10,638 nt of DNA from an uncultured Prevotellaceae bacterium (lineage in GTDB: Bacteria > Bacteroidota > Bacteroidia > Bacteroidales > Bacteroidaceae). The translations under genes were made by a program, and so were the position numbers. Under the pieces are notes generated by a model. That model searched no databases. It was not told the origin of the DNA and was given only the letters and a program-made list of their open reading frames with translations. Of this stretch, positions 1 through 6,137 are shown piece after piece (within the stretch, counting starts at the first letter, position 1; every line of letters begins with the position of its first letter). The stretch spans positions 1 through 10,638 of the forward strand of contig CAMJAO010000049.1 in assembly GCA_946403615.1 (NCBI GenBank). The letters are read 5' to 3'.

Positions 1-768
1 GCCCTTGATGGTATATTGGATACCCATCTCGTCGAGTTTTTCTCGGATGGGTTTAGTGAAATTCTCGAAGAGTTTGTCGAGCGATTTGGATTTTTTAGCC
101 AGTTTGCGCTTGATGTCGGCGTATGTGTCGGGATGTTCATAGCGGAAACTGAGGTCTTCCAGTTCGTTTTTGATTTTGTTAAGTCCCAGTCGGTTGGCTA
201 TCGGCGCGTAGAGGTAGATGGTCTCGCCGGCTATCTTGTATTGCTTGTTGGCGGGCTGGCTGGCGAGTGTGCGCATATTGTGCAGGCGGTCGCATATCTT
301 GATGAGAATGACACGGATGTCGGTGCTCATCGTCAGCAGCAGTTTCTTGAAGTTTTCTGCCTGTGCCGATGCTTGGTCGCCGAAGATTCCGCCCGAGATT
401 TTGGTCAGTCCGTCAACGATTTGCGCTATCTTTTCGCCGAAGATGTTGGCTATGTCATCGACCGTGTAGTCGGTATCTTCCACCACGTCGTGAAGCAGCG
501 CGCAACAGATGCTCGTAGATCCCAGTCCCATCTCTTTCGACGCAATCATGGCTACGGAGATGGGGTGCATGATGTATGGCTCACCCGAAAGGCGACGAAC
601 TCCTTGGTGTGCTTTCTTAGCGAAGTTGAATGCCTTGGTGATGATGTCTATTTTCTTCCTGTGGGGAGATGAGATATAGGAGTCGAGCAGTTGTTGGAAG
701 GCGTCATTGACCATCTTCTCCTCGGCGTTCTCTTTCTCCTGGTCATAGGCGGGCTTAAGTTCATCCAT
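1..768 (-). CDS. rel: Bifunctional (p)ppGpp synthetase/hydrolase, RelA/SpoT family (3' end outside window)
   Basis: Stringent-response enzyme that makes and degrades (p)ppGpp in the cytoplasm. The first 256 residues are visible; the frame stays open to the left edge, so most of the protein (family length roughly 730-750) is missing. The visible part is the N-terminal HD hydrolase domain: a His-Pro at residues 68-69, HDVVEDT at 93-99 and CDRLHNMRTL at 159-168. These match the metal-binding and catalytic positions of Rel/SpoT hydrolases, so hydrolase activity should be intact, unlike E. coli RelA. The fragment ends about where the synthetase domain should begin. The start is firm: the ATG at 768 lies one codon after an in-frame TAG at 772-774. 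It sits 54 bases after the transglycosylase stop and is probably the last gene of the parA-parB operon. Synthetase activity is inferred from the family, not seen. Confidence 0.95.
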   Translation of the reverse strand, partial: MDELKPAYDQEKENAEEKMVNDAFQQLLDSYISSPHRKKIDIITKAFNFAKKAHQGVRRLSGEPYIMHPISVAMIASKEMGLGSTSICCALLHDVVEDTDYTVDDIANIFGEKIAQIVDGLTKISGGIFGDQASAQAENFKKLLLTMSTDIRVILIKICDRLHNMRTLASQPANKQYKIAGETIYLYAPIANRLGLNKIKNELEDLSFRYEHPDTYADIKRKLAKKSKSLDKLFENFTKPIREKLDEMGIQYTIKG

Positions 769-822
769 ACACTATTGCCTTTCTTGATGTTAGGCAGGTC
801 GGTCGCCTGGTCTTACATGGTA

Positions 823-2466
823 CTATTTCTTCTTGCCTTTTCCTTTAGCGGGAGCGGGTTTCGATGCGGCCTTGGCCTGTTGCTTGTTATTCTTTGCAGG
901 CGTTGCCTGCTTGTTGTTTTTTGCAGGCGCTGCTTGTTTGTTGTTTTTGGCGGGTGCTGCCTGCTTGTTGTTTTTGGCAGGTGCTGCCTGTTTGTTATTT
1001 TTAACGGGTGCTTCCTGCTTGGCGTTCTTTCCTTTCTTGGCGGGTGGCGGCGGTGGGGTGGGTGCCTTCTGGTTCTTTCCTTTCTTGGTAGCAGGTGGTG
1101 GCGGAGGTGTTGCCGCCTTGTTCTTTCCTTTCTTGGTAGCAGGTGGTGGCGGTGGAGTGGGGGCCTTCTGATGCCTGCTCTTCTTGCTTGAAGGAGGCGG
1201 CGGTGTGGGTGCCGTCTGATGATGGCGTCCGCTGCGTCCGTAACGGCTGTTGTTTCCGTAGCGGCTGCCCGACGAACTGTAGTTGTTCGAATATGCCGAG
1301 CGGCTGCTCTCCGTGCTGCTGCTCTCGCTGTGGCTGCTGCGTCCGCTGCGTGTCTCGGTCACTTCCACTTCGCGGCGGTGATTTGAGGCGTAACTCGAGC
1401 GTGAGCTGTAAATAGACTGCTCGTTTTCAGCGAATTTGTTGCAAGCGGCGATAGGCATACGGAGTGTGGCGGGTTCGCTGTTGCCGTTGATGATGTCGCG
1501 GCGGTATTGCGGATTGAGTTCGCGCAGCATGTTCAGGTCCACGTCACATACTTGTGCTATCTGACGCATGGGCAGGTCGCGTGTCACGACGATGGTGTCG
1601 GTGTGCTCGGGCAGCGAGGCGCTCATGGGGCAGATGTTGTGCTCGCAGTAGTAGGTCATGATATAGTTGGCGGCGATGAAGGCCGGCACATATCCGCGGG
1701 TCTCTGCGGGCAGATAGGGGTAAATTTTCCAATAGTCGCGCTGACCGCCGGAGCGGCGGATGGCACGGTTCACATTCTCCGGACCGCAGTTGTAGGCTGC
1801 CAGGGCCAACGTCCAGTCGTTGAAGATACGGTGCAGGTCGCGCAGATAGCGTGCTGCGGCGTATGACGAGCGGATGGGGTCGCGGCGGTCGTCAACCAGT
1901 GAGTTGACACGTAGACCGTATTGTTTGCCGGTGGCGAGCATAAACTGCCACAGTCCAGTGGCGCCTGCTCTCGACACGGCTTTCGGATTGAGGGCTGACT
2001 CAATCACGGGCAGGTATTTCAGTTCGAGAGGCACTCCATATGACTCCAAAGCCTGTTCAAAAATGGGCATGTAGAAGTTCGACGCACCCAACATGGCGCT
2101 TACCTGACGGCGCATACGCACATAGCGGTCGATGAATCGGCGCACGATTTCGTTGTAGGGCATCTCAATGATGGTTGACATGCGCTGCAACCGGTCGATA
2201 TACACTTCGCGGCCGTATTCGGGGCTATAGGATTCGGGGTCGCAGGTCTCGTCGAGACCCAGGTAGGTCATAGCGTGGTATGATGACAGCAGACTGTCCA
2301 GTTCACTGTACATCGGGTTCATTGTCGGTGGAAATTCAATCGTCTCTTTCTTGCCTCGTTCGTCGGTGAAGATGATTTCTGAGTCGTCTTCATAGTATTG
2401 CGCGTAGGATGCGCAAGTGCAACCTAAAAACAGGCCGACCATCAGGCTTCTGATACTTTTCTTCAT
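823..2466 (-). CDS. mltD: MltD-like membrane/periplasmic lytic transglycosylase with basic Pro/Lys/Ala-rich tail
   Basis: Peptidoglycan lytic transglycosylase, cleaving MurNAc-GlcNAc bonds with formation of 1,6-anhydro-MurNAc. Layout of 547 residues: signal peptide 1-22 with a likely signal peptidase I site (SYA then Q); SLT (goose-lysozyme-like) domain about 130-275, with the catalytic Glu expected at E156 in the PVIES motif, GLWQFMLATG at 171-180 and the AAYNCGPENVNRAI motif at 223-236; a degenerate LysM-like stretch about 290-342; a Ser/Arg-rich linker about 350-415; then a repetitive tail 417-547 of PTPPPPP-KKGKN units and QAAPAKNNK units. No clear typical C-terminal LysM is visible; the basic tail takes its place. 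A lipobox reading (FLGC at 13-16) is possible but weaker. It ends in TAG. It lies between the DUF5683 gene (39 bases upstream) and rel, in the parAB operon. Confidence 0.92.
   Translation of the reverse strand: MKKSIRSLMVGLFLGCTCASYAQYYEDDSEIIFTDERGKKETIEFPPTMNPMYSELDSLLSSYHAMTYLGLDETCDPESYSPEYGREVYIDRLQRMSTIIEMPYNEIVRRFIDRYVRMRRQVSAMLGASNFYMPIFEQALESYGVPLELKYLPVIESALNPKAVSRAGATGLWQFMLATGKQYGLRVNSLVDDRRDPIRSSYAAARYLRDLHRIFNDWTLALAAYNCGPENVNRAIRRSGGQRDYWKIYPYLPAETRGYVPAFIAANYIMTYYCEHNICPMSASLPEHTDTIVVTRDLPMRQIAQVCDVDLNMLRELNPQYRRDIINGNSEPATLRMPIAACNKFAENEQSIYSSRSSYASNHRREVEVTETRSGRSSHSESSSTESSRSAYSNNYSSSGSRYGNNSRYGRSGRHHQTAPTPPPPSSKKSRHQKAPTPPPPPATKKGKNKAATPPPPPATKKGKNQKAPTPPPPPAKKGKNAKQEAPVKNNKQAAPAKNNKQAAPAKNNKQAAPAKNNKQATPAKNNKQQAKAASKPAPAKGKGKKK
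883..1005 (-). repeat. 27-base tandem repeat inside the mltD 3' end
   Basis: About four to five in-frame 27-base units encode QAAPAKNNK, with variants QEAPVKNNK and QATPAKNNK, at residues about 484-528 of the transglycosylase. Units are nearly identical in DNA as well as protein, which points to recent slippage or unequal recombination. Copy number may vary between strains. Confidence 0.85.
1033..1212 (-). repeat. About 51-base tandem repeat encoding Pro-rich basic units inside mltD
   Basis: Three to four in-frame units of about 17 residues, each a run of four or five prolines after APT or AAT, followed by a lysine cluster (KKGKN or SKKSRHQ), at residues about 419-478. The first unit is the most diverged. 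Together with the 27-base repeats this makes a long, extended, strongly basic tail. Confidence 0.8.
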
Positions 2467-2505
2467 TACTTTCTTGGTAAACTTTTGTTTTTGTTTGAAT
2501 TCTGA

Positions 2506-3237
2506 TTAAAACGTCAGTGCGCAGTGTATTCCCAACCCGCTTCCCTTCATGGGATTGCGGTAGAGGTCGTCTTTGATGACGGCTGGTGCGATGCGCAGAC
2601 TGAGATCGTCGGAAATGTCAAATTCCGAGAGCGACGCGTCAACGTATGCGTCGATGATAGAGAGGGCATAGACGCCCACGAGCACGAAGAAACTCAGGTC
2701 GCGGTAGCGGCGGTAGTAGTCTTTCCTTTTCCTGAACAGATTTCTGAAACGGTCCTCGTTGGAACTGTCGATGGTCATGCCCAGATGCAGAAACTGGTTG
2801 TAACTCTGCGTCGTGGGGTCATCGTCACAGATATCTAGGTAGGCCTGCGAGTAGTCGCGGTACATCTGGTTGTTCCAGCGCATGGCATAGATGCTGCCTA
2901 CGATTCCTCCGTAGATGATGGGCAACTTCCAGTATTTGCGGTTGTAGATTTGGCCCGCGCCGGGCAAGACCACTGCCAGCCAGAGCGCCCTCTTGGGGTC
3001 AGGCCGCCAAGTGGCCCAGTCGCGCCCTTTCTTCACTGTCGAGTCGGGGCTGGCCAGATTGATATGCTCCTTTTGGCGCACCAGACGACCGTCGCCCATG
3101 CTGATGGTGTCGATCATCATCTCAGGCAAGATGAAGGTAGAGTCAACCTTCAGGCTGTCTGTTTGCTGCGCTGTCGCTGTCTGGGCGGCCACAACGGCGA
3201 GGACGAGGGTCAATATGCCTGTCAACAACCGTCTCAC
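2506..3237 (-). CDS. DUF5683 domain membrane protein with signal peptide
   Basis: Envelope protein of unknown function, typical of Bacteroidetes. It has 243 residues: a signal peptide at 1-24 (hydrophobic LLTGILTLVLAVVAA, then ATAQ), the DUF5683 hallmark LPGAGQIYNRKYWKLP at 91-106 running into a hydrophobic stretch to about 118, a second membrane segment about 181-196, and the conserved DAYVDASL at 196-203. The start is GTG at 3235-3237, chosen because the signal peptide begins exactly there and the next in-frame ATG would remove it. That GTG lies one base beyond the parB stop, so translation is probably coupled to parB. The usual partners in this order's genomes are parB and a lytic transglycosylase, as here. 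A structural or scaffolding role in the envelope is a guess. Confidence 0.88.
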   Translation of the reverse strand: MRRLLTGILTLVLAVVAAQTATAQQTDSLKVDSTFILPEMMIDTISMGDGRLVRQKEHINLASPDSTVKKGRDWATWRPDPKRALWLAVVLPGAGQIYNRKYWKLPIIYGGIVGSIYAMRWNNQMYRDYSQAYLDICDDDPTTQSYNQFLHLGMTIDSSNEDRFRNLFRKRKDYYRRYRDLSFFVLVGVYALSIIDAYVDASLSEFDISDDLSLRIAPAVIKDDLYRNPMKGSGLGIHCALTF

Positions 3238-3238
3238 C

Positions 3239-4126
3239 TTATCGCTTCATTTTGTCGAACATGAGCATGATATGCTCCAATTCCTCCTCGTTGGCGAAAG
3301 GGATGCTGATTTTTCCTTTTCCGTCAGGAGAGATGTTGAGCGACACTTTGGCTCCGAGGAAGGTGGCCAAACGGTCTTTCAGCATGTCAAACTCCTCGGC
3401 CAGACTGCTTTTGCCGCTGGCTTTCGAGCGCTGTTTGGCCGTCTCGCCGTTCTTGATGCGCTTCACCATTTCCTCCACTTGGCGCACGGAGGCACCGCTC
3501 TTCTGAATGTCGCGGAACACCTTGAGTTGCATGGAGGGACTGTCGAGCGAGAGCAGCGCACGGGCGTGGCCCATGTCTATTTCTCTCTTCTGCATGGCTA
3601 TCTGCACCTCGGCGGGCAGTTTCAGCAGCCGCAGGTAGTTGGTCACTGCTACACGGCTCTTGCCCACGCGCTCGGCCACACGCTCCTGCGTCATACCCTC
3701 TTTCTCCATGAGATGGGCGTAAGCCAGTGCTATCTCGATGGCGTTGAGGTCTTCACGCTGGATGTTTTCCACCAGTGCCAGTTCCATCACGCTCTCGTCG
3801 TCGATGGTGCGGATGTAGGCGGGTATGCTGTTGATGCCGGCCAGTTGCGATGCGCGCCAACGGCGCTCGCCTGCCACAATCTGGTATTTGCCGTTGGGCA
3901 GTTGGCGGAGTGTGATGGGCTGTACGATGCCCAACTCACGGATGCTGTTGGCCAGTTCCTGCAGTGATTCGGGATCGAATTCGCGTCGCGGCTGGTTAGG
4001 GTTGGCTTCTATGTCGTCGAGCGCCACCTCGTTGATGGTGCTGCTGCCTTGTGTATGCACTTCCTCGGTCGAGATCAGTGCGTCTAGGCCTCTGCCTAAT
4101 GCGTTATATTTTTTCTTTACTGCCAT
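3239..4126 (-). CDS. parB: Chromosome-partitioning protein ParB (Spo0J family)
   Basis: CTP-dependent DNA clamp that loads at parS sites near the origin and works with ParA in chromosome segregation. It has 295 residues, normal for the family. The N-terminal LGRGLDALI at 10-18 is the usual ParA-contact region; the ParB/sulfiredoxin-like domain at about 32-125 carries the CTP-binding GERRWRAS at 86-93 and ENIQREDLN at 120-128; a helix-turn-helix lies around 145-170 (MTQERVAERVGKSRVAVTNY); the C-terminal dimerisation region is about 240-295 after a charged linker. The ATG at 4126 is the only sensible start: the frame is open upstream for about 50 codons but has no ATG, GTG or TTG. No parS-like 16-mer was found in the window by eye. 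Unusually, a repeat-filled spacer of 236 bases separates it from parA. Confidence 0.97.
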   Translation of the reverse strand: MAVKKKYNALGRGLDALISTEEVHTQGSSTINEVALDDIEANPNQPRREFDPESLQELANSIRELGIVQPITLRQLPNGKYQIVAGERRWRASQLAGINSIPAYIRTIDDESVMELALVENIQREDLNAIEIALAYAHLMEKEGMTQERVAERVGKSRVAVTNYLRLLKLPAEVQIAMQKREIDMGHARALLSLDSPSMQLKVFRDIQKSGASVRQVEEMVKRIKNGETAKQRSKASGKSSLAEEFDMLKDRLATFLGAKVSLNISPDGKGKISIPFANEEELEHIMLMFDKMKR

Positions 4127-4234
4127 TTTTAACTTTAGTTTTGGAGGGTAGGGAGTTTTGAAGAAGGAGTGTAGGAGTGAAGACGATAGTGCGCTAATGG
4201 AGAAGTTCAGGGGTTTAGGAGTCTGCTGACGGGC

Positions 4235-4270
4235 AGCTATGGGAGTTATGGGTGCTATGGGAGTGATGGG
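4235..4270. repeat. Four tandem 9-base units (WGYTATGGG-like) in the parA-parB spacer
   Basis: Four consecutive 9-mers on the plus strand: AGCTATGGG, AGTTATGGG, TGCTATGGG and AGTGATGGG. On the mRNA strand each reads CCCATARCW-like. They lie between the stop of parA and the start of parB, about 40 bases from a separate 7-base tandem tract. The frame across them is open towards parB (Pro-Ile-Thr/Ala repeats) but has no start codon, so I do not call it coding. Confidence 0.85.
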
Positions 4271-4311
4271 ACGCGTGTCAATTTGTCATTTCTTCTTCAT
4301 CGCGAGCGATT

Positions 4312-4356
4312 ATTCCACATTCCTCATTCCCCATTCCCCATTCCTCATTCCACATT
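4312..4356. repeat. Six tandem 7-base units (ATTCCNC) just after parA
   Basis: Six exact-length heptamers ATTCCNC plus a final ATT. The variable base runs A, T, C, C, T, A, so the order of units is mirror-symmetric. On the mRNA strand the units read GNGGAAT, giving a G-rich run with an ATG in every unit and therefore in all three frames. The tract begins six bases after the parA stop codon. It resembles short heptameric tandem repeats known from other bacterial phyla; its role is unknown. Confidence 0.9.
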
Positions 4357-4362
4357 GGCTCC

Positions 4363-5124
4363 CTAATTCCTGTTAATAATCTCTTTGGCCAGTGCCAGGT
4401 AGTTTTTGCTGCCTGTCGAATCGGCGTCGTAGAGGATGACGGGGATGCCGTGGCTGGGACTCTCGCTCAGTTTCACATTCCGCTGGATGACGGTCTTGAA
4501 GACCAGTTCTTGGAAGTGGCGTTTCACCTCGTCGTATATCTGGTTGGCCAGACGCAGACGGCTGTCATACATCGTCAGCAGGAATCCCTCAATCTCCAGT
4601 CGCGCATTGAGTTTGCTCTTGATGATTTTGATGGTGTTGAGCAGTTTGCTGATGCCTTCGAGTGCGAAATACTCACACTGCACGGGGATGATGACCGAGT
4701 CGGCGGCAGTCAGCGCGTTGACCGTGATGAGTCCCAACGATGGGGAACAGTCGATGAGGATATAATCGTATTCGTCTTTTATCGGTGCAAGCATCTTGCT
4801 GATGACCCGTTCGCGTGAGGGCAAATTCAGCATCTCTATCTCGGCGCCTACCAGGTCGATGTGGCTGGGTATGATTTCAAGCCCTTCGATGTCGGTGGTA
4901 TAGATGGCTTCACGCACGTCGATGTTGTCGATGATGCATTCATAGATGGATGTCTCCACGTTTTGCACATCTACGCCCAGTCCGCTGGAGGCGTTGGCCT
5001 GGGGGTCACCGTCAATGACCAGCACCTTTTTTTCGAGTGTGGCCAGCGAAGCTGCCAGGTTGATGGCTGTGGTGGTCTTTCCTACACCGCCTTTTTGATT
5101 GGCTAATGCTATGATTTTTCCCAT
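4363..5124 (-). CDS. parA: Chromosome-partitioning ATPase ParA (Soj family)
   Basis: Deviant-Walker ATPase that binds DNA non-specifically as an ATP dimer and moves ParB-parS complexes during chromosome segregation. It has 253 residues, the length of chromosomal Soj-type proteins without an N-terminal DNA-binding extension. The deviant Walker A motif KGGVGKTT is at 11-18 with the signature lysine; the A' motif DGDPQAN is at 38-44; Walker B is IDCSPSLG at 124-131; the conserved VQCEYFALEG is at 148-157. The ATG at 5124 gives the standard MGKIIALANQ start. It is the first gene of the leftward operon, transcribed from the promoter near 5230 with a leader of about 100 bases. It ends in TAG directly before the heptamer tract. 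Confidence 0.97.
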   Translation of the reverse strand: MGKIIALANQKGGVGKTTTAINLAASLATLEKKVLVIDGDPQANASSGLGVDVQNVETSIYECIIDNIDVREAIYTTDIEGLEIIPSHIDLVGAEIEMLNLPSRERVISKMLAPIKDEYDYILIDCSPSLGLITVNALTAADSVIIPVQCEYFALEGISKLLNTIKIIKSKLNARLEIEGFLLTMYDSRLRLANQIYDEVKRHFQELVFKTVIQRNVKLSESPSHGIPVILYDADSTGSKNYLALAKEIINRN

Positions 5125-5169
5125 TCAGTTATCTATATGAATCTTTTACCTTACATTTTGTTATTTATA

Positions 5170-5214
5170 CGGGCCGATTGCTTGCTTTTTGGCACTTCAG
5201 CCAAGCCTAGCCCG
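5170..5214 (-). promoter_or_regulatory. Possible structured 5' leader of parA
   Basis: Nested inverted repeats in the untranslated leader of parA: an outer CGGGC/GCCCG pair (5170-5174 with 5210-5214) and an inner TTGGC/GCCAA pair (5189-5193 with 5200-5204) with a 6-base loop. Stems are only 5 bp and the outer pair is asymmetric, so this may be chance. I recognise no riboswitch family. Confidence 0.25.
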
Positions 5215-5228
5215 CACAAAATCTTTTG

Positions 5229-5236
5229 CAAAGTTA
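5229..5236 (-). promoter_or_regulatory. Promoter -7 box for the parA operon
   Basis: TAACTTTG on the minus strand matches the Bacteroidetes primary sigma factor -7 consensus TAnnTTTG exactly. No good TTTG -33 box is visible at the expected distance. It would give parA a leader of roughly 95-100 bases. Confidence 0.6.
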
Positions 5237-5278
5237 CATATTTTAATGCGAGAAACCGATTATTTAAACGTTTTTTCG

Positions 5279-5286
5279 TACTTTTG
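5279..5286 (+). promoter_or_regulatory. Promoter -7 box for surE-lpxB
   Basis: TACTTTTG followed by CA matches the Bacteroidetes TAnnTTTG -7 consensus exactly, 21 bases before the surE ATG, implying a leader of under 20 bases. The -33 region is only TTTA-like. The base run before the ATG is A-rich with no Shine-Dalgarno site, normal for the phylum. Confidence 0.7.
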
Positions 5287-5307
5287 CACGCAAATACGAA
5301 AAAAATT

Positions 5308-6078
5308 ATGAAAATTAAGAAACCGTTAATACTTATTTCAAATGATGACGGCTTCCAGGCGAAGGGTATCAACTGTCTGATCGACATGTTGAGGGATATG
5401 GCAGACCTATTGGTCTGCGCTCCCGACTCAGCCCGCTCGGGCAGCGCCTGTGCGTTTTCGGCGGTGGATTATCTGAGGCTCACCCTGCGACATCAGGAGG
5501 AGGGGCTGCAGATATGGTCGAGCAACGGCACACCCGTGGATTGCGTGAAACTGGCGCTCAACCAGTTTTGTGCCGACCGGCAGCCAGACATGGTCATCGG
5601 GGGTATCAACCACGGCGACAACGGGTCGGTCAATACCCACTACTCCGGCACGATGGGCGTCACGCTCGAAGGGTGCATGAAATACATCCCTTCGGTGGCG
5701 TTTTCATTGTGCAACCATGAAGAGAATGCCGACTTCGAGCCGCTGAGGCCCTATATACGGAGCATCACAGAGAAAGTATTGCGCGACGGACTGCCACACG
5801 GCGTGTGCCTGAATGTGAATTTCCCCGTGGCGGAGACCTTCCGCGGGGTGAAGATTTGCCGCATGGCGGCAGGTACATGGGGCAACGAGGTGGTGAAAAT
5901 GCGGCATCCCAGAGGATATGACTATTTCTGGATGGTGGGATCGTACACCAACGACGAGCCCGACCGCGACGACACCGACAACTGGGCGCTCAACCACGGC
6001 TATGTGGCCATCACGCCCACCCGCATCGACGTGACTGCCTACGAGTCGATGGCAGAACTGGAAAAGAGGTTTATGTAA
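5308..6078 (+). CDS. surE: 5'/3'-nucleotidase SurE (survival protein)
   Basis: Metal-dependent phosphatase acting on nucleoside 5'- and 3'-monophosphates and, in characterised members, short polyphosphate; cytoplasmic. It has 256 residues, typical of the family. The metal and active-site positions are all present: SNDDG at 11-15 (D13, D14), S44 in ARSGSA, and N101 in GGINHGDNG at 98-106; the conserved C-terminal block with DTDNWALNHGYVAITPTRID is at about 222-241. I chose the ATG at 5308 because it gives the standard MKIKKPLILISNDDG start; a frame beginning at 5137 would add 57 residues unlike the family and run through the promoter. It is first in the plus-strand unit; lpxB follows after 59 bases. 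Confidence 0.96.
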   Translation: MKIKKPLILISNDDGFQAKGINCLIDMLRDMADLLVCAPDSARSGSACAFSAVDYLRLTLRHQEEGLQIWSSNGTPVDCVKLALNQFCADRQPDMVIGGINHGDNGSVNTHYSGTMGVTLEGCMKYIPSVAFSLCNHEENADFEPLRPYIRSITEKVLRDGLPHGVCLNVNFPVAETFRGVKICRMAAGTWGNEVVKMRHPRGYDYFWMVGSYTNDEPDRDDTDNWALNHGYVAITPTRIDVTAYESMAELEKRFM

Positions 6079-6107
6079 AAACCCCTTCAAAACTCCCACA
6101 CTCCTTA

Positions 6108-6133
6108 AAACCTCAAACCTCAAACCTCAAACC
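6108..6133 (+). repeat. AAACCTC heptamer tandem tract before lpxB
   Basis: Three perfect AAACCTC units at 6108-6128 and a partial fourth (AAACC), preceded by degenerate CA-rich text of the same style (6079-6107). The tract ends four bases before the TTG start codon of lpxB, so it occupies the place of a ribosome-binding region. Confidence 0.92.
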
Positions 6134-6137
6134 AAAT

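Noticed and set aside
16..672. 218-residue plus-strand open frame
   Set aside because: It is antisense to the HD domain of rel, whose motifs are clear; its own translation has no recognisable domain.
691..1191. Plus-strand frame rich in Leu, Gly, Cys, and a second one at 833-1171
   Set aside because: Both are shadows of the repeat-built tail of the transglycosylase; repeats without stops stay open on both strands.
2400..2466. Lipoprotein signal for the transglycosylase (FLGC)
   Set aside because: The -3 and -2 residues fit a lipobox poorly, and a good SYA/Q signal peptidase I site follows. Kept only as an alternative.
4127..4277. Upstream extension of parB through the 9-base repeats
   Set aside because: The frame is open but has no ATG, GTG or TTG, and ParB's conserved N-terminus begins at 4126.
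4312..4356. CRISPR-like array
   Set aside because: Units are 7 bases and contiguous, with no spacers and no cas genes.
4521..4527. GTTTCAC, a half-match to parS
   Set aside because: The other half is not palindromic (CTCGTC follows), so the 16-base parS palindrome is absent. I saw no other candidate in the window, but an exact scan with mismatches was not possible.
5137..5307. N-terminal extension of surE from an ATG at 5137
   Set aside because: The extra residues do not resemble SurE and would cover both promoters; the ATG at 5308 gives the standard start.
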